Source: Atriophallophorus winterbourni
Lineage: Eukaryota; Platyhelminthes; Trematoda; Plagiorchiida; Microphallidae
Length of the DNA: 64,000 nt
Direction of reading: 5' to 3'
Assembly (NCBI GenBank): GCA_013407085.1
Contig: JACCGJ010001820.1
Coordinates: 1-64,000 of the forward strand
The translations under genes and the position numbers were made by a program. The notes under the pieces were generated by a model. It searched no databases. It had not been told where the DNA came from and was given only the letters and a program-made list of their open reading frames with translations. Below, piece by piece: positions 53,310 to 64,000 of the stretch (its first letter is position 1; every line of letters begins with the position of its first letter).

Positions 53310-53900
53310 CCCCTTCTGAGGGTTGTTTATCCCATCCATACTTAGAATAGGTTGTTGTTGTCCACCTTCGGTCGATGTCAAGCATGGATATACGTCGCAT
53401 ACTTGTACTTGTGTGCGACTATCTCCTGGAGGATGAGTCGGCTTCAATGAAGGGTCTTGGGAATTTAGGTACAAAGTGGTGTCCCCAGCACCACTCGGCG
53501 TTTGTTCGAGTTAGCTTCTCTAGCCTTTGCACAACCAAGTGCGACCTGCAAGGCAGCTGGGAGTTTCCAGAAAGAAGTGGAGTGCACCAACTAACCGTCT
53601 TCGAGAATGTGCTCCAGATTTTTCCTCAGGGTTTTCTCCCGAAGCGTTTCCCGCGATCGGGTATCCCGCAAGACAGCGTAGGCTTAAAATCAGGGTTTTC
53701 CTTTCTTAAGATGAAATGCCCTCCCAGGCTAACGAGCTCCATCTGCCCGAAGCAAACTGGTTTTCAGGCGCCAGTCACTCGCCCCCGCCCCTTCTGTTGG
53801 TAGAAGCATATCCACCGGGCTCGGGAAGCCACTCGTGCAGGCTAGAAGCTGGACTTGATTGTCAGAGGCTATTTGAGACGCGCGCCATATACGTCGCATG
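53310..53900. repeat. Dispersed repeat of unknown type
   Basis: Begins near GTTGTTGTCCACCTTCGGTC and continues GATGTCAAGCATGGAT; the same start appears at 62,437-62,482 (GTTGTTGTTGACCTCCTTCG, GATGTCGATCATGGATGCAC). Its end shares AGAGGCTATTTGAGACGCG with 10,735-10,765. A 142-codon open frame within it (53,375-53,803) has no recognisable domain. Confidence 0.5.
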
Positions 53901-54469
53901 CACATGATTATATCATGATCCACAACTTTTTATTCAACGAAACAGTTCGTTTTGGGAAGAACAACCTCCTTCACAGCACGCTCTTCTGATGTTGAACAGA
54001 TCAAGACAAGCGCTCACAAACCAATATTTTATTGACCACTTGCGTTTCACGGTACAGTTGAATCTAGACTGGTACGATGTAATGTCGGCAACTCATGAGT
54101 ATACGTTTGGGACCCCTTATATCAGTCAGAGGATTGCTGGTTCACGGTTCACATTAGGTGTAGAATCTTCATCACAATAAACGGACAAGGACCATAAGTA
54201 ACCGTTCTTTTTGTATTCAGTGTAATAAAGAATTCAGCAATGAGCGGGATGACCGATTTTCAGTGCTCTAACGTCTGAGTCAATTAGCGAACTCGTCTTC
54301 GGACAGCCTATTTGTTCTACTCACTCTGTTTGATGGTTGACTTAAAGATCAAATTGCCTTATAGCCACCCACTAACTTGATTCAAATTTATACTTCTTTA
54401 AGGCCCTTGGGTAATTTTAGCACCCCATCTTATTTAAGCTGTAGATGGTCTGCGTTATGATTGTTTATA

Positions 54470-54712
54470 TGTAGCGGCGCTCGAAATGCTAATCTTGTCT
54501 GCTGCCAAGTCTTAAGCACTGATAGCTGATTGGCCATCGGTAGTGAGCTGCATGCTGAAACACGCTGGAGTCTCACTGCCATTTCTATTTTCTTTCTATT
54601 TCTTTTGTCATATCTGTCTAAGCCTGGGCAACCTGACAGTATCTCAGCCCACGTGCAAACTCTGATTGTGCGGCACTTTGCCTGGATCAGGCTTGTGCTT
54701 TCACCACACACA
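54470..54712 (+). repeat. SINE copy
   Basis: Plus-strand copy from the GATTGGCCATCGGTAGTGAG region to GTGCTTTCACC and (CA)n. The 5' 60 bp are diverged. Confidence 0.75.
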
Positions 54713-55150
54713 CACACTGATAGCTGTTGTAGCGTATCTTTTCATTCACGGCTAATTTTCAATGCGATACTTTATCGCTCCGAACTAAGTCTCAGATTTC
54801 ATGCGCAATCTCAGTTTGTGCGGTTATTTGCTTATCTACATTCTCGCTAGTTCCCACATCTACATCTTTTAATAGCCTACTCACTCATTTCCAATTGAGG
54901 TAGCCACGCAATTCAGGGTTAGTTTGTATTTAGCCGCTTTACTCCGGCATTGCTTCATCACTATGGCTTGGGAACTCATCCTATTTTTTCTTACGTGAAA
55001 CGAAATGCTGACCGCCTTCCGACGGCTACTGCAATTTAGAGACCGGTTCTCTCAAGTTCTCGGAGATTATTGATTACGCAATCCTTTCTAGTCACTTCGT
55101 CACATGTGTAGAATAGTTACTCGGTGCTGTACATGGGGATCCTGATACTA

Positions 55151-55200
55151 CTATCCCTACCTGATGGGTTGAAACAGTACGAAACCGGTCGTGTTGTGTT
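55151..55200 (+). ncRNA. Hammerhead-like motif, imperfect
   Basis: CTGATGG (55,161-55,167) where the consensus is CTGATGA, then a 13-base segment with only a 2-bp potential stem, GAAAC (55,181-55,185), a loopless ACCGGT stem III and a GTC cleavage triplet ending at 55,190. It shares GAAACCGGT with the 96-bp element. A pol III B-box-like GGTTCAAACCC lies at 55,244-55,254. Probably a decayed copy. Confidence 0.35.
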
Positions 55201-55243
55201 TGTTGGAAATGCATGCAAATGAGCTTTTTTGTTCATGGTCATG

Positions 55244-55254
55244 GGTTCAAACCC
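55244..55254 (+). promoter_or_regulatory. Pol III B-box-like sequence
   Basis: GGTTCAAACCC is close to the B-box consensus GGTTCGANTCC. No convincing A-box was found at the usual distance. It lies 54 bp after the hammerhead-like motif, as expected for a tRNA-type SINE, but this is weak evidence. Confidence 0.3.
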
Positions 55255-55287
55255 TGACTACAAGAGTGTGAGCTCATGTGATTGAAT

Positions 55288-55307
55288 AGGTTGGTCGAAC
55301 CAACCTT
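55288..55307. other. Short perfect hairpin
   Basis: AGGTTGGTCGAACCAACCTT: eight complementary bases on each side of a three-base loop. Confidence 0.5.
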
Positions 55308-55460
55308 ATCCACCCGTGGCATACAAGCAAAACTTGTTTGCTGCTTAACCTAACTTGGTAGGTATGTTATTTCTGGTGAATGAACACAGACACTCCTATA
55401 TATATGCATGTATTACGGCGTGAATTAAACTCCTATTGATTGCTTTCGGTTTCATTTTAG

Positions 55461-58400
55461 CCTCGATCTTCTCGTCCGGGTCATTCGTTATTTAGTTCCA
55501 ATTCAAATGTGCTTGATTCGTCTACCGTGACGCCGGCAGATGATTCTCGTTTGTCTGGCAATGCGACCCGTTACAATCAAGGTGGTTGGTTACCCTCGGC
55601 ACAAAGTCGTCCCTCGTGGCGAAGTCGAAGCCAACCTCCACATGGTGAAATAAGTATTCGCACGAACCCTGGTCCTGTGTTTCTTAACACAGAATCTACA
55701 CAACAAATGGCAACCGCTGGTGCTGATACGCCTTCTCCCACCAACAACAATAGCGCGACAAGCCGGACTCTCTCTTTCTCTACTCTTCCTTCTAGTCGAA
55801 CACGAGGGTCAATCAATTCTACCAGGGTTTCCACACGACCATCAATCTCTCGGCGAACAGTCCGTGGTTACCGATCTTCCCTAGCTACTTCATCGGCCTT
55901 GAGTAGCAGTAGCAGCAGCAACAACAGCTTGATAGATCGCTATCGGACGATTACCGGAGCTCCAACAGCTGATCGAGCTGATACGCCGTCGGGGACACAT
56001 CTTTCTCATCTGCTTCGGTTCGCATCACTACGATTGGACAGATCTGACCAAAATGCAGGCAATGAGATTGCAAGGTCAGCTACTCTGCATACAACAGACT
56101 CACTCTCAATTTCCGATGAATTTCCATCCTTGCCCCTTCGATCATCACACGTGCGAACGTCGCTCGTCAATGCTCGACCGAGACCTGTATCAGACGGCTT
56201 CACCGCTGCGCTAACTCAGCCTGAACCACAAACTTCAAGTGTTTCACCGATCTTAGCGTCTCCAAGATCTCCTGAAACTTCACTTCACACCCCATCCACA
56301 TTACAAGGCGACGCTTCTGTCGGGAGCGTTGACGTGTCACAAAGTGCTGGTTTAGCACGGTTTACTAATGAACCTCAAAATGTTGTACGATTTCCTAGGA
56401 GGTCATCCGTGCATTCTGCGAATCCCGGTAGTTCTGCCACGGCGAACAACACGGTACGTCTCCAGTGTTTTGCTAACTTTTCTATTTCGGTTGCATAACT
56501 TGTTTTGAATCGCTTTTCTTATACATGGCAGGCGTCTTCTTGCGATGAAGGCAAAGTTGATGACTGTTTAATAGACTGCGAGGTGGCTTAAATGCTTTGT
56601 GACCACTCAAACCCAGATAGGTAATTTTGGAATGTGTTAGCGACATTGGAACTGTCCTGCTCTCGGTTGCATCTCATCGCTGGTAACAATCAATTTAACA
56701 TGCTATCGCATGCACAAGACAGGACTACTACTACACACATTTGATACTCTGCTGCACAGAGGTGCAATCGTGAAGTACTTTCGTGATGTACTGCTTAAGC
56801 CGTGCTAAATTGATTTGTCACCGGTGCTGAGCTGCATGCTTAAACGCGCTGGAGACTGACAGTTTGTCTTTCATCTGTCCACGCCTGGGCACCTTGACAG
56901 TATCTTATTCCACCTGCAGTCTGCGACTCTGGGACACTGCCTAGATCAGGCTTGTGATATCATGCATACATACATACTCTTCAAAATTCAATCATAGTTT
57001 TTCCCATGGATCAGCTCACAGCCGATCAGTAAATCAGGTTTTTACGGTTCTTTATTTACTTCCACGACACTTTCGACACTTCTTCCTCTTCGTTGTTGAC
57101 TTTTAGAAAGGTACTCGTTCATCTTTCGTCATCATCGTACGTGAGCGCCGTTCAAATGAAACATTTTGTCCATTTTCCTCATCAAACTATGTGACGTTTA
57201 TGGAAATACCATGAAAAAATACTGTTAAGCAGCAGGATCTTGCGCTGTATTTGATTGACATTTTTTGTTTACTGATTGCACTCCTTGATTTTACTTTTAC
57301 ACTTTCGAGAGAAGAAATACAAGAAATTGACTTTATTCGTACACACGAATTGTCAGCTGTTACAATAATTTCACCCCAAAATTAAAAAAAAAATGACGAA
57401 CATGTCCCGACATCGAGTTACAATTTGTCGACTGAACGATGTTTCTTGTTCGTATCGATTGATAATTTCCACATACGATTCAGTTTACTAACAAAACAAC
57501 AAATCTCGTAATTCGTTCTAAAGTGCGCATCCAAAATGGACTTCAGCTGACACGAAAACATTTGATGCATTTGCCCTGTGGAGAAATCAATATTATGCAC
57601 AGCCAATTTGAATGCCCCGCAAAAAAGAGTGACGCACTATTGACCATTTGGCGTTGTCTGTTGATTTTACCGACTCCAACCTTTGGTATGCAATGGGTTG
57701 CTTGTAGAAAAGTTAAATGCACTTGCCCATTTACAGTCTCTGACTGTGCGGCACTTTGCCTCGATCAGGCTTGTGCTTTCATACCATATCATACCCCATT
57801 CGAATCATCATTTTGCACTTCATTGACAAGTTTCCCGTTCTCGTTAGAATCACGAGCCGGAGGCGGATCATGACTTACATCATTCGGATGACACACGTGA
57901 TGCTTACCGCGCTAAGGACCATTGGCAGAAAATTCTTGCTGGCTTAAACGAGTTGAGGAAGTGAGTGTTTTGTTGTTCTCGTGTTCTATGCTCTCCCGCT
58001 GTTATTTATGATGTCATACCAACAATTAGCTACATATAGGGAGGTTGTAAGTCTTTTCAGGTCGATGCTGGGTGAACGGTGAATGTGCATGATGATTCGA
58101 TGATCTAGACCATTTCACGTGATTCTAAAGTCTGGTTTGGGATTAGTGTTAGTCATTCCGTTGGCAGCGTTTTTACGGGATTGGTGTGATCTTTGTCTAG
58201 CAGCTGAAAACAACCTCTGCTCTTGCAAGCTTGAAGTTAATGCTTTACACTAAGTCTCCAAAGTTACTTCTCAACCCGTAGGTTCTTTTTTAAAAACGTA
58301 TTTGTACGGTAAAATTCGTCTTCTTAATTTCAGATATCTTCTAGTGTACGACTGTTTTCCCTTCTTAAAACACGGCGCTGTTGTAATAGGATGAAGATGC

Positions 58401-61243
58401 TCTGTGCACCAGTTTTAGAAAGCATTTCTGCCCGTGTCACTTATTTCATTCACAATATCTTCAACTGCAACTGACGCTCCTGGAATGTCTCAACGTTCAG
58501 CTTCCTTTCGTTTCCTGCTCGGATTCTCTAGGTTCCACTGTCATGCGGCAAAGCATTTAGTACGCACGCACTTCATTCTTTTATTTTTTGTCGGTATAAT
58601 GAAGTAACCGTCTTACTGTGTACCGATTAAGCCTTTGGTTCTTCCTATCAGATGTGCACCCGTTGCTATTCTTACGATTATCTGTCTGCGTTGCAGTTCG
58701 CCGAAATGCCTTGGCGTGACTGTGTGCTTTCATACATGCATCGTTGCCGTTTACTAAATTAGAGGCGTGAAGTACGCCAGCGAAGAGTCCCAATCGTGAA
58801 CTCTCCGGTGTTATGCACAACGCCACCCTCCGGCGCAAGACAAGAACAAAACGCGGAAAAGCCCGACAACAACAGTCGCAAAACCGCGGGAATTCATGAT
58901 TTGGTATGTATGTATGAAATCACAATGCCAATCGAGTTCAACTGCCGCACAGTCACACACTGGACGTGGGCTAAAATACTGTCAGGTTGCCCATGGTTAG
59001 ACAGATATGGGAAAGGAAAATAGCAATGGCAGTGAAACTCCAGCGTGTACTGGCATGCAGCTCACTACCGGTAGCAAATCAATTTAGCACGGTGTTAGTT
59101 GCACAGTTGTTGTTAGAAGTACTGCACGATCGCACATTCGTGTTTCGGAAGAAGTGATGAGAACGGTTTCCTTCGCAACATTTTTGAAAAGAAGAGCAGA
59201 TGGAGAACGACTGCAGTTATTCGTCAGTGACAGTTTGGTCGAATCTTAAGTGTCTACGCCAAATCGTCTGACAAATCAGCTCAAAGTGCCACCGGTACAA
59301 ATAGGTTGAGGAACTTCTTCGAACGATATATGCTTAGAAAATATGGGCGCCTGTTTTATTCTTCGTCATGTGCGTAACATACGCGTTGACTAATCCGGGT
59401 CTTCTTGTCCTCTCATGTATGATATCTGAAAGTACAAGCTTGATCCACGCAAAGTGCCGCACAGTCAGGGGCTGCATGTGGGCTAAGATACTCTCAAGTT
59501 GCCTAAGGCTCGACAGTTATAAGAAAGAAAATTAAAATAGCAATGGAAGTGAGACTCCAGCGTGTTTCATCATGCAGCTCACTACGGGTGGCCAATCAAT
59601 TTAGCACGATGTTAGCCACATAACACAGAAGTACTGCACGATTGCACATCCGTGCATTGGCATAGTCGTGTTCCAACAATACAAGCCAATCCAAAGTGCC
59701 CCTTTCTCCTGCGGTTTGAATGTTAAACTAAAACGTCGTTGGTATAAACCTCGATGCATTAGTGCGTGTACGCATGAATCAAACCTTTAAGTTCCTTTAA
59801 TCCTTTCAGTATTGATTTTTAAATGTCGGAAACAAGGTTAACCTTTACTTCACTAATTACCGCGTTAACTGCACGAAACCATTCAACAGAGTGCTTTGTG
59901 CAATGATCGAGCGATTATTTTACTCTAGATAGTTATTTCGTGAAACCGTCCACACAGAATATGAGCTTCCGAAACCGGCGCCATGAAAGAACCGTTTCCA
60001 GCCAGTCGGTCCACTCGCACACACACCATCGATATTGTGGACGACTAACCTGCAATGCTGCGGAACTTTCGTATTCTTCCCTGTGAAAATCCGTTGAACT
60101 TCTGCACGAGCGACTTGATAATTCATTATTCCAGACTGCTCGGCAATACAACTGTTTAGCTCCGTAGACCTAGTCTCACCATGAGCTTCAGGTGGAGATG
60201 ATACTTCGTCCATTGCCCCACTTTCCTAGATTGGAACAATTGTGTATGGGGAGGAGAATTATGTGAGTTCAATCAAGACCAAATTACGGATGTGCAATCA
60301 CGCCCTGTGCTTATGCGCTGTGCTGCTAACACCATGCTAAATTGATTTGTCGCCGGTAGTCAGCTGCATGCCGTTTCCCCTTTATCTTGTCTTTCTTGGT
60401 CTTGGCAACGGGAGAGTATCTTAGCCAATGTGCAGACTATGACTGTGCGATACTTTGCCTGGATCAGGCTTGTGTTTTCTTACATAAATCGCATTTCTTG
60501 TGCCAAAGGATATTACATTGTTTGCATTCTACCTGTCCACAGATGGTGAGTGTGTTTTAACGGTGTTGACTATTTTGAAAATTCTATATCTTCATCTTCG
60601 CCATAGTACCCAAGGCTGGAGCCTGTAAGCTTGTGGTTTAAGGATTAACCGATAATGCAACCTATGTAAGCAATTGGCAAGTAAATTAAGCATGATGTTT
60701 TGTGTTTGTTCGAATTAGCAATATGCTACACAAATCATGACAGGCGAATGACTTTTGAACTACTTGCTTCGATTTTTAGCCATACCACGAGAGGTATCTA
60801 ACCATCTTTTAAACTGCTCTCTTTGACCCTGCCTCTTGCCTATTTTCAATTGAACTTGATGGCACACTTCATTCATATTCTCCAAATTATTGACTGGCCA
60901 CCTGATTGTTTCCCCTCTATCGGCACCTATGAACAATGTAACCTGTACTGATCGATTGACAGATATTCTTAACACGTATCTTGACCATCGCAGAGAAATA
61001 GAATCCATACATCTCCCAGTTCTCTTTTCATGTTTTTTTTCAGAAACGGACAGTTCTGTGATGTTGTGTTGCAAGCGAGTGATGTTCGAATTCCAGCCCA
61101 TCGAAGCGTGTTGGCCTCAAGTTCTCAATATTTTCACGTCATGTTCACAAGCCCCATGGCTGAGGCTCGCGCGGATTGCATCCAAATCGAACAAGTAGAC
61201 CCGCCGACACTGGAGAAATTGATCGATTTCATTTACACCGGAG
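55461..61243 (+). CDS. Kelch-like BTB protein with Ser/Thr-rich N-terminal region (partial)
   Basis: Three in-phase exons. Exon A 55,461-56,453 (acceptor TTTCATTTTAG, donor GTACGT) encodes 331 residues rich in Ser, Thr, Arg and Pro, likely disordered. Exon B 57,848-57,960 (acceptor CTCGTTAG, donor GTGAGT) gives NHEPEADHDLHHSDDT through KILAGLNELR. Exon C 61,044-61,243 (acceptor after a T run) gives NGQFCDVVLQ, then IPAHRSVLASSSQYFHVMFT and LIDFIYTG. Exon C is the core of a BTB domain as in KLHL proteins, which link substrates to Cullin-3 ubiquitin ligase. Exon B supplies the helix before BTB. BACK and Kelch exons must lie beyond the window; the start codon lies upstream. The donor after exon C, GTTCGT, is unusual. 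Confidence 0.75.
56454..57847 (+). other. Intron of the Kelch-like gene with SINEs and a dispersed repeat
   Basis: Contains SINE copies at 56,755-56,985 and 57,715-57,795 (plus strand) and the second dispersed-repeat copy at 57,313-57,627. An alternative acceptor at 56,531 would add 19 codons and a stop, and is probably not used. Confidence 0.6.
57313..57627. repeat. Dispersed repeat, second copy
   Basis: About 315 bp matching 51,148-51,527 in the same orientation with about 75-80% identity by eye and a deletion in the middle. Confidence 0.7.
57961..61043 (+). other. Intron of the Kelch-like gene with SINEs
   Basis: SINE copies at 58,905-59,140 and 59,420-59,665 (minus) and 60,285-60,490 (plus). 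The rest is unique-looking. A minus-strand open frame at 59,920-60,213 is listed separately. Confidence 0.6.
59920..60213 (-). CDS. Possible small antisense open frame in the intron
   Basis: Ninety-seven codons from ATG, starting MDEVSSPPEAHGETRSTELN and ending WTVSRNNYLE. Composition looks protein-like, but no domain is recognisable and it lies within an intron on the opposite strand. It could be an old processed copy or chance. Confidence 0.2.
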   Translation of the reverse strand: MDEVSSPPEAHGETRSTELNSCIAEQSGIMNYQVARAEVQRIFTGKNTKVPQHCRLVVHNIDGVCASGPTGWKRFFHGAGFGSSYSVWTVSRNNYLE

Positions 61244-61780
61244 GTTCGTTTCTATGTTTGGTTCGCCGTTAAGATTCATTTTGCTATAAACAGCTAATCG
61301 TGCTCAATCGAATTGCCACTGACAGTGAGGTGCATGGCAAAACACACTGGAGTCTCACCGCCATTTCTATTTTATTTTCGTAAATCGTGTATCTTGTCCT
61401 AGGAATCGTAGCTCACATATAGTCTATGACTGCGCGCCACTTTGCCTGGATCATATTTGTGCTTTCATACCATACCGTATCATTTTCTATGAGCTAACAT
61501 CCGAGCTTCGTTTTCCGAGCCAGCCAACAATCTTGTTAAATCAGTTTTTGTATTAAAAAGCGTTTGATTTTACGCGTCTATACAGTGTACTCACCATGGC
61601 TGTTCATCGGGTGTGACTACGTCGCTACTGAACCGTGCATTAATCCATTTTTTGAATGATTAGATTGACATCAACGCGACTTTTACCCTGTGAAGTTGAC
61701 TGCCATTCGTTATAACAAGTTATCTTCGCCATGCCGTTGGGCAACATAGCATATTCGGGCAGCATTCCAATAAGATATTT
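61244..61780. other. Downstream intron with a SINE copy
   Basis: A partial plus-strand SINE at 61,330-61,480. Nothing else recognised. Confidence 0.5.
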
Positions 61781-61908
61781 GGTGTTGTGTGTTCGCTGAG
61801 TTGGCATTGTAGCAGTAGGATGCTTCGTCATCAAGCTGATGATGTCATCTAGCCAGATTACGAAACGTCCTACCGATACAATGTCAGCTCAGCGAACACA
61901 GAACATCC
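61781..61908 (+). ncRNA. Inverted repeat with Penelope-type hammerhead-like core
   Basis: Arms 61,781-61,828 and 61,860-61,908 pair with about 80% identity. Between and within them are CTGATGA (61,836-61,842), a stem-loop GTCATCT-AGCC-AGATTAC, then GAAACGTC (61,862-61,869). CTGATGA - stem II - GAAACGTC, with a loopless stem III, is the pattern known from hammerhead motifs of Penelope-like retroelements. About 17 unpaired bases separate stem I from the core on the 5' side, so activity is doubtful. No Penelope reverse transcriptase is visible nearby. Confidence 0.45.
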
Positions 61909-63403
61909 AACGTCCTATCCCTGAGCTATAAGTGATCGCTTCAATATCAAACTCCAAGATGCCTAAGTAAAACCGCCACGGAACACGAATCTCATCCTCA
62001 TCTATGGGGAAGTAAACACTGCGATGTCGTTGCACTGACCTTATCCGTGAAACGAGTTAGCCAAATCATAACTAGTTCGGATGTCAAGGCTTTCGTCACC
62101 TTTAGTCAAAAAGCATCTCGTCATCATTAGTATCACTTTCCCAATTAAGGGTTGTGAATTTTACCCGAATTCAGAAAACGACTGCTTCGCATGATCTATT
62201 TCTCAGTTCCTTGATGTGAATTCCGTCGAAGACCGTAAAAGCTGTTTTCCGTTGCACGACTGAAGCGAACCTATGTGACCCTTTCCCGCAAACCGATTTT
62301 CATCGACATGGTATAATTGTATACTCGCCGATGCTTCTTCCAATGCGCGTGTGTAATCTTTCTTGGAGACTTGGCACAATAGCTCGCTTAACTTTCTTAG
62401 ATCGTTTTAGTCTACAATATTTGTTCAATTCACCTGTTGTTGTTGTTGTTGACCTCCTTCGGTCGATGTCGATCATGGATGCACATCACAATCGCATCAT
62501 TTTGTCATCCTACACATCTTTTCAAATGACTAAAATGTCCGCTTCGGGAGGAACAATCGTTCCAACAGCGCTCGCCACAATAGACAATACTCGGTCGATC
62601 GGCGTCAGTTGCACGCCGTCGGTGCGATATTTGTTCAGCAGCCAAGAGCTGTATCTGCTCCTCCCCAGCTTGCATACGACACTTTACACAACGCCTCCAA
62701 TTGTACATCGTAATCATGTGATTATTTCGTTCGCTATATCGTCTCATGCGGCTTTCTTATCCGATTCGGGAGCAGCAATTTATCATGCCATGTTAACATT
62801 GATGTACAGTTATCAGTTGTTCGGTACCGTGTATCTGGTGTCGCCGTTGATTTCGGTTAGCAGTTAAAAGCAATACCTGCCCTTCCTCAGCTTGACGGCG
62901 AAGTTTTACGCTGCGCCTCCAGATAGAGTGGCCAAGAACAAATGTTTCTCAAATTGTAGGTTTCATGCCCAGAGCCTCCATATCTCTTTCACAATCATCG
63001 ATGTAATGGAAGTGTGGCCTACTCACAATTCGACTACCGGACTCCAACTCGTCATAGGCTCGGTCTTTTTGAACTCGACCGTTTTCCATTTCATTCTATG
63101 GACATTCGCCATCCTACTAACATTGGGATCATGAAATTCCGGTTTTGAACCAACCGTTCGTTACATGGAACGAAGAATATTGATGTACACAAATCCCGCT
63201 ACAGTTTCTTACCTTCCGTTCATTACGGTTCATCGGCATTGGATACATCACACACGTGGCACAACGTACACCGCACGTTGGACAGTTTCATTCACCGTCT
63301 ATTCCAATTAAATCGTGTTCAATTTGTCCTTAGCGTGCGTTGCCCTTTTCTCTCTCGTTGCCGATTTTTGTTTATCACAGTTTGTTGAAGCGTGTTTTTC
63401 TTC
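61909..63403. other. Stretch without a recognisable gene
   Basis: Presumed intron. A dispersed-repeat start lies at 62,437-62,482 after (GTT)n. A 178-codon plus frame (62,331-62,867) has no known domain and overlaps this repeat. I see no BACK or Kelch exon. Confidence 0.4.
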
Positions 63404-63470
63404 AAAGTAATGTGTTGCTCACTCAACAACCGATCATCAGGTGGAGACAGCAAGATTATGTTCGTGTTTA
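63404..63470 (-). mobile_element. Second, shortened copy of the 96-bp element
   Basis: Shares AAAGTAATGTGTTGCTCAC (63,404-63,422) and the CATCAGGTGGAGACAG region with the insert at 11,552-11,647. It lacks about 30 central bases, including the GAAAC part of the hammerhead core; CTGATGA is kept on the minus strand. Confidence 0.6.
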
Positions 63471-64000
63471 TCTTCGATCTGCTGGTTTCTTGCTGATGTC
63501 TGTAAAACCCCAATGTTGCCTATTGATTAACCTCCAGCTTCACCCCGGGACAATCTTTATCGTGGTAATAAATCTTATTTTTTCCACTCTCACCAAACCA
63601 GACAGAATGCTGTTGCTTGTCGAGTGGCTTCTGCGTGTTTTCTTATCTGCGCACAATCGATAATTCAGACATTGTTTCACAATCTTTCTTGATGTATGTC
63701 TAGCGACTGTCATTGGACTGGTTCTGCACTACATGTTTTGGTTAATTAATCAATTTTAGTTCAGCTCACCAGTGCTAGGTGCAAGTGCACTAGGCTAATG
63801 AAGCATTCATGACTGAGCTAAAAGACACCGGGCGGAGTTTTATGAGGCTACGATTCTAGTTATGTGGATGTCTTCTTCCCGACAATTTTGCATTGGTTTC
63901 ATACCATGTTGGCGATTCACGAGTGTCGGGCTTTGTGATTGTATACGGCTGATGGTATACAGCGCGTGCATACTAAATGCTTTACTGTACGGCAGTGTAA
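63471..64000. other. End of window, no gene recognised
   Basis: Unique-looking sequence, with short open frames only. Confidence 0.35.

Larger units (their letters stand above)
53901..55460. other. Stretch upstream of the Kelch-like exons
   Basis: Contains a full SINE (54,470-54,712) and the hammerhead-like segment at 55,151-55,200. Earlier exons of the Kelch-like gene should lie here or to the left, but none was recognised. Confidence 0.4.

Noticed and set aside
53375..53803. A 142-codon open frame after the terminal exon
   Set aside because: It falls within a dispersed repeat, has an odd composition and no recognisable domain.
56532..56591. A possible short exon giving 19 codons and a stop after exon A of the Kelch-like gene
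   Set aside because: Exon A joins exon B at 57,848 in the same phase and leads into the BTB domain, which is the more sensible product. Alternative splicing cannot be excluded.
60760..61101. A 113-codon minus-strand open frame overlapping the BTB exon
   Set aside because: It runs antisense across a well-supported exon and its acceptor, and no domain is recognised.
62331..62867. A 178-codon open frame in the right flank
   Set aside because: It overlaps the (GTT)n and dispersed-repeat start and has no domain; probably chance.
1..64000. CRISPR arrays, bacterial operons, phage genes, rRNA or canonical tRNA genes
   Set aside because: None was seen; regular repeats present are microsatellites and retroelement tails.

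Overview
This is a 64-kb piece of an animal genome, most probably a flatworm (trematode or cestode). No bacterial operons are present. The sequence is packed with non-LTR retrotransposons of the CR1 and RTE clades, a short SINE-like repeat, microsatellites, and a few intron-split host exons with GT/AG borders (an SPSB3-like SPRY/SOCS protein and a Kelch-type BTB protein). The flatworm call is an inference from this CR1/RTE-rich mix; the species cannot be fixed from the window alone.

The dominant structure is a giant interrupted inverted repeat. Positions 1 to about 28,349 read as the reverse complement of about 28,637 to 47,744, around a spacer of roughly 290 bp. Matching positions add up to a constant that steps at each indel: 47,745, then 49,001, 49,237, 49,232, 49,479, 49,583, 53,341, 53,333, 57,788, 57,791, about 58,390 and, next to the spacer, 56,987. 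By eye the aligned blocks differ at about 1-2% of bases. The left arm runs off the window start. The arms also differ by whole insertions: a 3.76-kb RTE element with a perfect target duplication, a 96-bp element with a hammerhead-like fold, a nested SINE and a truncated CR1 in the left arm; an AT-rich jockey-like fragment in the right arm; and a 4.46-kb loss in the right arm through recombination between two CR1 copies. This is either a true head-to-head duplication or two haplotypes joined head to head during assembly.

Layout, left arm outward to inward: RTE-3 5' end (1-1,050), SPSB3-like exons on the minus strand (2,097-7,553) with a pogo-like DNA transposon in an intron, RTE-2 remnant (8,015-10,150), degenerate CR1-D (10,912-17,090) split by RTE-1 (12,305-16,062), CR1-A and CR1-B in tandem (17,951-23,571), and CR1-C (23,572-28,303). 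The right arm repeats this in reverse (28,637-47,744) without RTE-1 and with a single hybrid CR1-A/B.

The right flank (47,745-64,000) is outside the observable palindrome. It holds the rest of RTE-3, a 3'-terminal exon of an unidentified gene (52,853-53,113) with a poly(A) signal, and three in-phase exons of a Kelch-like gene (55,461-61,243) with a long Ser/Thr-rich N-terminal region before the BTB domain. Introns are full of SINE copies and two further hammerhead-like motifs. Only the RTE-1 ORF looks intact enough to be a recently active autonomous element; the other retrotransposon copies carry stops, frameshifts or truncations.
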